Notes under the pieces: model-generated
Told to the model about the DNA's origin: nothing
The model's database searches: none
Seen by the model: only the letters and a program-made list of their open reading frames with translations
Made by a program: the position numbers and the translations under genes
Assembly (NCBI RefSeq): GCF_003086295.3
Contig: NC_092046.1
Span: forward strand, 102,775,363 to 102,839,362
Direction of reading: 5' to 3'
Source: Arachis hypogaea
Lineage: Eukaryota; Streptophyta; Magnoliopsida; Fabales; Fabaceae
DNA: 64,000 nucleotides
Shown: positions 54,788-62,897 of the stretch, piece after piece
Numbering within the stretch: position 1 is the first letter of the stretch
Layout: the number at the start of each line of letters is the position of its first letter

Positions 54788-57088
54788 ATGAGCAGGAGCA
54801 AGGACAAGAACATTCTTGTTGAAGCAGATCCTGAACCTGAAAGGACTCTGAAAAGGAAACTAAGAGAAGCTAAAATACAATAATCCAGAGACAACCTTAT
54901 AGGAATTTTCGAACAGGAAGAGGAGATGGCACCCTAAAATAATAATAATGCAAGGAGGATGCTTGGTGACTTTACTGCACCTAATTCCAATTTACATGGA
55001 AGAATCATCTCAATTCCTACCATTGGAGCAAACAACTTTGAGCTGAAACCTCAATTAGTTTCTCTGATGCAGCAGAACTGCAAGTTTCATGGACTTTCAT
55101 CTGAAGATCCTTTTCAGTTCTTAACTGAATTCTTGCAGATCTGTGATACTGTTAAGACCAATGGGGTTGATCCCGAGGTCTACAGGCTTATGCTTTTCCC
55201 GTTTGCTGTAAGAGACAGAGTTAGAGTGTGGTTGGACTCTCAACCCAAAGACAGCCTGAACTCTTGGGATAAGCTGGTCACGGCTTTCTTAGCCAAGTTC
55301 TTTCCTCCTCAAAAGCTCAGTAAGCTTAGAGTGGATGTTCAAACCTTCAGACAGAAGGAAGGTGAATCCCTCTATGAAGCTTGGGAAAGATACAAGGAAC
55401 TGACCAAAAAGTGTCCTTCTGACATGCTTTCAGAATGGACCATCCTGGATATATTCTATGATGGTCTGTCTGAATTAGCTAAGATGTCATTGGATACTTC
55501 TGCAGGTGGATCCATTCACCTAAAGAAAATGCCTGCAGAAGCTCAAGAACTCATTGACATGGTTGCTAATAACCAGTTCATGTACACTTCTGAGAGGAAT
55601 CCTGTGAGTAATGGGACGCCTCAGAAGAAGGGAGTTCTTGAAATTGATACTCTGAATGCCATATTGGCCCAGAATAAAATATTGACTCAGCAAGTCAATA
55701 TGATTTCTCAGAGTCTGAATGGAATGCAAGCTGCATCCAACAGTACTCAAGAGGCATCTTCTGAAGAAGAAGCTTATGATCCTGAGAACCCTGCAATAGC
55801 AGAGGTGAATTACATGGGTGAACCATATGGAAACACCTATAACCCCTCATGGAGAAATCATCCAAATCTCTCATGGAAGGATCAACAAAAGCGTCAACAA
55901 GGCTTTAATAATGGTGGAAGAAACAGGTTTAGCAATAGCAAGCCTTTTCCATCATCCACTCAGCAACAGACAGAGAACTCTGAACAAAATACCTCTAATT
56001 TAGCAAACTTATTCTCTGATCTATCTAAGGCCACTCTGAGTTTCATGAATGAAACAAGGTCCTCCATTAGAAATTTGGAGGCATAAGTGGGCCAGCTGAG
56101 TAAGAAGATCGTTGAAACCTCTCCTAGTACTCTCCCAAGCAATACAGAAGAAAACCTAAAAGGAGAGTGCAAGGCCATTGAATTGATCACCATGGCCGAA
56201 CCTGTAAGGGAGGGAGAGGACGTGAATCCCAGTGAGGAAGACCTCCTGGGACGTCCAGTGATCAATAAGGAGTTTCCCTCTGAGGAATTAAAGGAATCTG
56301 AGACTCATTTAGAGACCATAGAGATTCCAGTGAACCTCCTTACGCCCTTCATGAGCTCTGATGAGTATTCTTCTTCTGAAGAGAATGAGGATGTTACTGA
56401 AGAGCAAGTTGCCAAGTTCCTTGGTGCAATCATGAAGCTAAATGCCAATTTATTTGGTAGTGAGACTTGGGGAGATGAACCTCCCCTGTTCACCAATGAA
56501 CTAAATGCATTGGATCAACTGAAATTGCCTCAGAAGAAATAGGATCCTGAAAAATTCCTAATACCTTGTACCATAGGCACCATGACCTTTGAGAAGGCTC
56601 TATGTGATCTTGGGTCAGGAATAAACCTCATGCCACTATCTGTAATGGAGAAACTGGGAATCTTTGAGGTACAAGCTGCTAAAATCTCATTAGAGATGGC
56701 AGACAATTCCAGAAAATAGGCTTATGGATAAGTAGAGGACATGTTAGTAAAGGTTGCAGGCCTTTACATCCCTGCTGATTTCATAATCCTAGATACTGGG
56801 AAGGATGAGGATGAATCCATCATCCTTGGAAGTCCCTTCCTAGCCACAGCAAGAGCTGTGATTGATGTTAACAGAGGTGAACTAATCCTTCAATTGAATG
56901 AGGACTCCGTTGAGTTTAAAACTCAAGGACATCCTTCTGTAAACATGGAAAAGAGGCACAGTAAGCTTCTCTCAAAACATAGTCAACCAGAGCCCCCACA
57001 GTCAAACTCTAATTTTGGTGTTGAACTCCCATATCCAAACTCTAAGTTTGGTGTTAGGGAGTCTCAACAATGCTCTGAACAACTGTAA
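54788..57088 (+). pseudogene. R7 gag and aspartic protease
   Basis: Start at ATG 54788 (MSRSKDKNILVEADPEPERT). Gag core: ELKPQLVSLMQQNCKFHGL, FLQICDTVKTNGVDPEVYRL, WLDSQPKDSLNSWDKL and AKFFPPQKLSKLRVDVQTF. Then SLYEAWERYKELTKKCPSDM, AGGSIHLKKMPAEAQELIDM and a Gln/Asn-rich tail. Protease: ALCDLGSGINLMP and IILGSPFLATARAVIDV. All in one frame, ending TAA 57086-57088. Stops inside: 54881, 54935, 56084, 56540, 56717 and 56729. Longest intact piece 375 codons. No zinc knuckle and no polymerase follow. Confidence 0.88.
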
Positions 57089-57107
57089 GGCTCCGTGAGA
57101 GTCCACT

Positions 57108-57154
57108 GTCAAGCTATTGACATTAAAGAAGCGCTTGTTGGGAGGCAACCCAAT
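57108..57154 (+). promoter_or_regulatory. AGGCAA-loop hairpin after R7 coding region
   Basis: GTCAAGCTATTGAC (57108-57121), ATTAAAGAAGCGCTT, then GTTGGGAGGCAACCCAAT (57137-57154; the outer pair is G/T). Confidence 0.68.
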
Positions 57155-57302
57155 TTTTATTTATCTAATTTTATTTTTATTTTTGTTGTTCTTTCATGTT
57201 TTATTAGGTTCATGATCATATGGAGTCACAAAATAAATCAAAAAATTAAAAACAGAATCAAAAACAGCAGAAGAAAAATCACACCCTGGAGGAAGGGCTT
57301 AC

Positions 57303-57478
57303 TCGCGTTTAAACGCCAGTAAGGAGCATCTGGCTGGCGTTCAACGCCAGAACAGAGCATGGAGCTGGCGCTGAACACCAGAAACAAGCATGGAGCTGGC
57401 GTTCAATGCCAGAAACATGCTACATCTGGGCGTTGAATGCCCAGAACAAGCATCAGTTCGGCGTTTAAACGCCAGAAT
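57303..57478. repeat. GGCGTTTAAACGCC palindrome array in R7
   Basis: Six palindromes such as GCGTTTAAACGCCAG, TGGCGTTCAACGCCAG and TGGGCGTTGAATGCCCAG about 30 bp apart, each followed by an AACAAGCATGGAGC-like spacer. Same unit as in R5. Confidence 0.88.
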
Positions 57479-57740
57479 TGCATGCAAAGGTGTTTTACAT
57501 GCCTAATTGGTGCAGGGATGCAAATCCTTGACACCTCAGGATCTGTGGACCCCACAGGATCCCCACATACCTCCACTCACCTTACCTCCTCATAATCCTA
57601 TATCACCCTTTCCCAAGAACCCTTCACCACTCACATCCATTACTCCCCTAAAACCATCATACAACCCACTACACCCACCCACTCCAATTCAAACCATCAA
57701 CTCACCTCCAAATCTTCTTCTTCTACTATTCTCTCTTCTT

Positions 57741-57773
57741 TTGCTCGAGGGCGAGCAATATTCTAAGTTTGGT
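57741..57773 (+). promoter_or_regulatory. Internal RGGR-loop hairpin in R7
   Basis: TTGCTCGAGGGCGAGCAA (57741-57758): perfect 7-bp stem, AGGG loop, with a T-A to C-G change in the stem relative to R5. TATTCTAAGTTTGGTATGG follows. It is 41 bases before the accessory ORF start. Confidence 0.6.
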
Positions 57774-57813
57774 ATGGTAAAAGCATAGCTTTTTTGTTTT
57801 TCCATAACCATTG

Positions 57814-58111
57814 ATGGCACCTAAGACCAGAGAAACCTCTAGAAAGAGAAAAGAGAAGACAAAAGCTTCCACCTCCAAGTCATAGGAGATGGAGAGATTC
57901 ATCTCAAGGGTCTATAGCTCAGTGGTAGAACATTTGACTGCAAATCAAGAGATCCCTGAGATACCTCAAGGGATGCACTTTCCTTACAGAACTATTGGGA
58001 GCAAATCAACACCTCCCAAGGAGAACTAAGTTCTAACATGGGACAACTAAGGGTGGAACATCAAGAGCACTCCATCATCCTTCACGAAATTAGAGAAGAT
58101 CAAATAGCTAT
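57814..58111 (+). pseudogene. R7 accessory ORF, partial, with tRNA-like insert
   Basis: Starts MAPKTRETSRKRKEK, the basic start shared with R5 and R6. TAG at 57883-57885, then EMERFISR leads into a segment that is really tRNA-Cys sequence (57908-57958). After it come QGMHFPYRTIGS-type codons and a stretch ending LHEIREDQ that belongs to the coiled-coil C-terminal half of these accessory proteins. Most of the middle of the protein is missing. R8 interrupts it at 58111. Confidence 0.6.
57908..57958 (+). pseudogene. Partial tRNA-Cys(GCA)-like sequence
   Basis: GGGTCTATAGCTCAGTGGTA followed by GAACATTTGACTGCAAATCA and AGAGATCCCTG reads as the acceptor 5' strand, D arm, anticodon arm and variable region of nuclear tRNA-Cys. 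The anticodon GCA is at 57940-57942 in a well-paired stem-loop. From memory of plant tRNA-Cys only about five positions differ, mostly transitions. The T arm and acceptor 3' strand are absent; retroelement sequence resumes. It cannot be a functional tRNA. Confidence 0.7.
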
Positions 58112-58414
58112 TGATGACAAGTCATCTTAGCCTAGTTTCACTAGCCTTTTTCTTTTGTTTTCAATTGAATTATGCACTTTCTTGAGCCATAAGCAAGCCA
58201 ATTGGGTAGATTTTCATGTTTCCTTTGATTTAATCAACCATGTATGAATTAATGTAATTTCATGAGGTTTTATGCTATAATTGTCACATATTACGAAAGA
58301 ATGAATATCTCATGATTTTGAGCATAGCTTTGATGTGTTTGGTTGATTAATGATAGGTAAAGAAAGCTTGGAGAAAGGTTGAAGCAAGGAGGAATGGCTA
58401 GGAGGAAGAGAGGA

Positions 58415-58935
58415 CAAAAAGTTTGAGCAAAAGTTTACCTCAAACTTTAGCTCAAACTTTTGGAATAAGTGAAAATGAACCAGGGAGCAAAAAGCTTGAC
58501 CAAAAGTTTGCTTCAAACTTTTGTGCAAACTTTTGGGCAAAAAGCTGGAGCAAAAGTTTGCCTCAAAATTTTGTGCAAACTTTTGGGCAAAAAGCTTGAG
58601 CAAAAGTTTGCCTCAAACTTTTTGGCAAACTTTTGGCATCACAAATCAACACCCTGGAGAGCAAAAGTTTGCGCCAACGTTTGCCTCAAACTTTCTGGCA
58701 AACGTTGGCGCATGAACAACACACCCTGGAGAGCAAAAGTTTGCGCCAACGTTTGCCTCTAACTTTTTGGCAAACGTTGGCGCCATGAGTGTGCAAGGGG
58801 AGGCCAACGTTGGAGCAAAAGTTTGACCCCAAACTTTTGCCCCAACGTTGGTATCAGCAAAAGAGGGCGGCTGATGTGAAAAGTTTGAGTAAAAGTTTGC
58901 CTCAAACTTTTACTCAAACTTTTACTCAAGCTTTC
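58415..58935. repeat. AAAAGTTTG-type inverted-repeat array, R8 5' LTR
   Basis: Arms such as GAGCAAAAGTTTGCCTC and its complement CAAACTTTTG, plus AGTTTGCGCCAACGTTTGCC with GGCAAACGTTGGCGC, and GCCAACGTTGGAGCAAAAG with CTTTTGCCCCAACGTTGG. About nine hairpins. Confidence 0.9.
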
Positions 58936-59064
58936 ATGATTCCAAACCCGGTTCAATTCGGTTCTTCTCCAGACTCCAAGAGCAATCAACCAAGGCCTCT
59001 ATCAACCCAATTCCATCAAGAGCAAAGGCCCAATTGAAGGCTTGAAGACCATTTGAAGAAAGTG

Positions 59065-59072
59065 TATAAATA
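59065..59072 (+). promoter_or_regulatory. TATA box of R8 LTR
   Basis: TATAAATA shortly after the inverted-repeat array; repeated at 63839-63846 in the 3' LTR. Confidence 0.55.
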
Positions 59073-59964
59073 GCATAGGATTTAAGTTTTTCGGAGAGCT
59101 TTCCCTTTGAGTTTTCAGAGAGAGTTTTCGGAGAGCTTTTGGTGTTGAGTGAATTTTAATTTCTAAGTCTCGGGGAAGGAGAATTGAATTCCCTTCCTCT
59201 TAGTTTTCTTGCTTTCAATTTCAATTACAATTGTCTTGGATCTTGGGTTGGAGAATTGAAGGAAATCTGTTTCAATCTCACCTTGGGATCTTGTTTAATT
59301 CTCTGCTTAATTGAATTTCAGTTTCGGTTAATTGCTTCTTCATCTACTTTCTTTGCAATTTACATTTCCTTTGCAATTGTTCTTGTTGGATCTAGGAAGG
59401 CATTGAGATCTAGACTTGGTTATCTAGTCTCTTGGGTCCTGAGATCTAAGTTCCAATTTTACATCCTCTGTTTAATGCTTTTCATGCTCATTTACAATTC
59501 TGTTTTTAGATCCAGTTCAATCCAAGTTATCTTCTACTCCTCTGCTTGTTGAATTTTACTTTTCCTTGTTTAATTTTTGTAAATCCAATTCCCAATTCCC
59601 TTTACAATTCAAGCCATTTACATTTCTTGCACTTTAAGATTCTGCAATTTACATTTCTTGCGTTCTAAGTTTCTGCCATTTAATTTCTTGTTCTTTAAGA
59701 TTCAGCACTTTAAATTTCAGTTTTCTTTAAATTCAATGCAATTTACCCATTCCCTTTACTTTCCATGCAATCTAAATTCTGCAAATCACAAATCACTCAA
59801 CCAAATCTTGATTCGCTTGACTAAATCAACCACTAAACTAAAATTGCTCAATCCTTCAATCCCTGTGGGATCGACCTCACTCCCGTGAGTTATTATTACT
59901 TGATGCGACCCGGTGCACTTGCCGGTGAGTTTTGTGTCGGATCGTTTTCCGCACATCAAGTTTT

Positions 59965-59982
59965 TGGGGCCGTTGCCGGGGA
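59965..59982 (+). other. Primer-binding site of R8 (tRNA-Asp)
   Basis: TGGGGCCGTTGCCGGGGA, one mismatch, six bases after the LTR. Confidence 0.88.
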
Positions 59983-60145
59983 TTGATTAGATTGACAATG
60001 ATTAAGTGAGGTGGTGATCTAGATCTAGCATTTTTATTTTCTGTTTCTTTAATTTTTGACTAACCCACTAACTGTTTGAAGTTTTGTCTCAACTGACTAC
60101 ACAAAATTTTCAAAAGAATCACTGTGTGTTCCGTTGTTGATTTAT

Positions 60146-61348
60146 ATGTCACAGGGAAGAAGAGCAGCCAGAGGGAAGGATATCATTGAAGAAGGAGTTT
60201 CTGAGAAAGAAGAACACCACAACATGAAGCCACAACTCATTACACTAATAGAGAACAATTGTTCCTATGGTGGAAATCCATTGGAGGATCCTAAACAGCA
60301 CCTATCCATTTTTCTGAGGACCTGTGGTGTTGTCAACTTCGATAGTATAAATCATGATGTCTATAAGCTCTTGCTATTCCCTTTTTCACTAAAGGATGAC
60401 GCTGCACAATGGCTTGAAACTTTTTCCCAAGGAAGTATCACTAGTTGGGATGATTTGGTTGCCAAATTTCTAGCCAAATTCTCCTCATCCCAACAAAACA
60501 TCAAGATGAAAGAGGGAATACATCCATTCATACAAGGAGAGGAAGAACCATTGTTCAAAGCATGGGAAAGATACAAGAAAGCAAATGACAAAGTGGGTTT
60601 CCAAGCGTTCTATGAAGGATTAACCCCAGAAACAAGAAGAGCGGTGGATTAATTCTCAGATGACCTACTCAAAGCAACAGCAGCTGGCCAAGGAACTGCA
60701 GAGTTCAATGACAAGAGAGCCAATAACCAACACTCATTTGAGACCCCACAGAATGCAACTTCAGAAAAGGAGATAATGAATCTTGAAGGAATGAAGGCAG
60801 TCATGAATCAAAGCAAACAGCTACATCAGCAAACTTAGCAACAATTGGAGTCAATAGCTAGACAAATTGATTTTCTCCATTCTACTACAATGAATGCACA
60901 ATTTCCACCATGGAAGCCACATTCTTATCTAAGAATGAGGGAATCTCAACATCAGGAACAAAGGGACTTCAACTACAACAACCCCAATTTCCCAAACCTG
61001 CAAAAACACCACCATACCAACAACAATCACTACATACCACCACACTACCCACCCTTCCAACCCCCAACACCCCACAACCAACCAATCTCACAAGACTCTC
61101 AGAGGATCACCAATCTGGAGATCTTAGTAGAGAGAATGATGACACATCAAGAGATGATAAGCAAACACCAGGAGGCCTCACTCGGAAGAATTGAGAGGCA
61201 AATGGAACAATTAGCTAAGAATCTCACAGAAATGAGTGAGAAGAGGGCTAAAGGAAAAGAATCACTCATTCAGGATGAGCATCACAAAGCAAAGCCTCAC
61301 TTAGGAGGACAAGGGGACAAGGAGAAGGAAGCTCAGAATCTGAACTGA
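60146..61348 (+). pseudogene. R8 gag
   Basis: Start at ATG 60146 (MSQGRRAARGKDIIEEGVSE). Gag core: MKPQLITLIENNCSYGGN, YKLLLFPFSLKDDAAQWLET, TSWDDLVAKFLAKFSSSQQN and FKAWERYKKANDKVGFQAFY. The usual KCPPDM segment is shortened. Stops at 60650-60652 and 60836-60838, then an Asn/His/Pro-rich segment and a coiled coil (RITNLEILVERMMTHQEMIS, RIERQMEQLAKNLTEMSE), ending with TGA at 61346-61348. There is no protease, so processing would need a partner element. Confidence 0.85.
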
Positions 61349-61363
61349 GCAAGCACAGAGGAT

Positions 61364-61410
61364 GTCAAGCTAATGACAATAAAAGAGCGCTTGTTGGGAG
61401 GCAACCCAAC
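61364..61410 (+). promoter_or_regulatory. AGGCAA-loop hairpin after R8 gag
   Basis: GTCAAGCTAATGAC, AATAAAAGAGCGCTT, then GTTGGGAGGCAACCCAAC (61393-61410), a perfect 6-bp stem. Confidence 0.7.
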
Positions 61411-62871
61411 CTGAGGTAGTTTTCTTTCCATAGTTATTTTAATAAAAAGGTTAATTAACTTCATCTATATTGCAAGAAGCTAAGTTTGGTGTTGCACACC
61501 AAAACAATCTAAGGGAGAATGAAGGATTCTAAGTTTGGTGTTCCACCAAAATCCCATCATAAAACACATTCTCACTTTCTGCATAATGATGGCTTCAAGC
61601 ATGTTGGATGAACTAGTTAACTATTCTGCTGTTTCCTAGTTTTCAGTTTTATTGCTTTTGAAAAAAAAAAAAGAAAAAAGAGTTTCACACATGGTTAATT
61701 TGATGCATGAAAACCATTGGCAAGGTACTAAGTTTGGTGTTCCCACACCAAAGTAAGTTCAAAGGCCTACAAATAAATCATGCAGACTAACCATTGTCTC
61801 TAAGTGCTTGGGGAACAAGCAACTTTCAATATCACTGCAGGGTACCATACAAACTTTTGGAAAGATTTAGCATCATCTATCAAAAGGAAGAGAGAGGAAT
61901 GTAAAGATCGGCAATGATGATGAGGAAGAGGAAAGCAAGCGAACTCCAAAAGGTTGTATTGTTCAGTGATTATTTTGTATCAGATGCTGCTAAATTGAAA
62001 GTTACATAATACCCCTGCCTGCCTGCATAGCATAGTTTTTCTGTAATTCAATAAGCAAGATGCTTGATCATTTACAACACTATACTCTCCAAAACTTGTT
62101 TGCACTCAATATTTCAAAAAAAATGCATCACATGAAAGTTCTTTGAAAAGAAGGATTGAGGAATCAAACAATTTTGAGGCAAGCAAAAGATTAGGAGAAG
62201 TGGTGGTTCTAGTTGTATGATTATGTATTGAGGTTGCATGCTTATGAAAACTTGCATGGGAGCTCATAGGCAGGACATGAAGTTCAAAGAAGTATTGTGG
62301 AGATTCTCAAAAATCTATTGATCCAAGAAGCAGCAAACAAAACAAAAGATAATAAAGAAAATACAAAAGCAAAAAGAACATGGCCCAAGGCTCTGAGTAT
62401 CAATTACTAGGCAAAAAAAGAAAGAAGAAACAAAATTCAAAGAGTTGTTAGCCTAGTAAATGCTTGTGGTTAAGTTGTGTCAAAGAAAGAGGCTTGAGCA
62501 AGTAAATCCTTAGGGGTGCTTTAACACCTAATACCTTAAAACCAACTGGTTCAGGAGTATTGATTGAAAACTTATCTAAAGAGCTGCTTTGAGACATGAC
62601 ACTTAGAGTCGAGGCCAAAGCACAGAAACTATAAGCTGCTTCAAGGTGACTACATATAAAGAGATCTCCATGATACTATTTGGATGAAAATCCTAAGACC
62701 TAAGACTCCCAATATGTGAGGACTAGTAAGCACTAAAGCCCTTGTATGAGTATATAATTTAGAGTTCATCCCACTATTACTTGATCACTTCACTCACAGG
62801 ACTTTACAAGTTGTTCTTCAATCCGTCTTAATTGAAAGAACCTATGAGCATAATTCATTTCTTGCTTGGGG
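61411..62871 (+). other. R8 3' non-coding region with TTTGGTG hairpins
   Basis: No ORF and no accessory gene. Three TAAGTTTGGTGT strings (61481, 61530 and 61730) are each followed within a few bases by ACACCAAA or CCACCAAA and can fold. An A-run with AAAAAGAAAAAAGAG is at 61660. The CCTTAGGGGTGCTTTAACACC phrase (split: CCTTAGGGGTG, CTTTAACACC) near 62507 is shared with R3 and R6. Confidence 0.55.
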
Positions 62872-62897
62872 ACAAGCAAGCTTTAAGTTTGGTGTTG
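62872..62897 (+). promoter_or_regulatory. Pre-LTR hairpin and priming motif of R8
   Basis: TTGCTTGGGGACAAGCAA (62872-62889), perfect 7-bp stem with GGGA loop, overlapping GCTTTAAGTTTGGTGTTG, which ends at the LTR start. Confidence 0.62.

Larger units (their letters stand above)
58112..59958 (+). repeat. R8 5' LTR (1847 bp)
   Basis: TGATGACAAGTCATCTTAGC to TTTTCCGCACATCA. The first 14 bases are themselves a palindrome-like TGATGACAAGTCATC. Array at 58415-58935, TATAAATA at 59065-59072, and a TTTTCGGAGAGCTTT duplication downstream. Confidence 0.92.

Noticed and set aside
57908..57958. Calling a functional tRNA-Cys gene
   Set aside because: The T arm and acceptor 3' strand are missing and the D stem has a mismatch.
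58310..58989. ORFs on both strands in the R8 array
   Set aside because: Both strands open because the sequence is palindromic; repeated identically in the 3' LTR.
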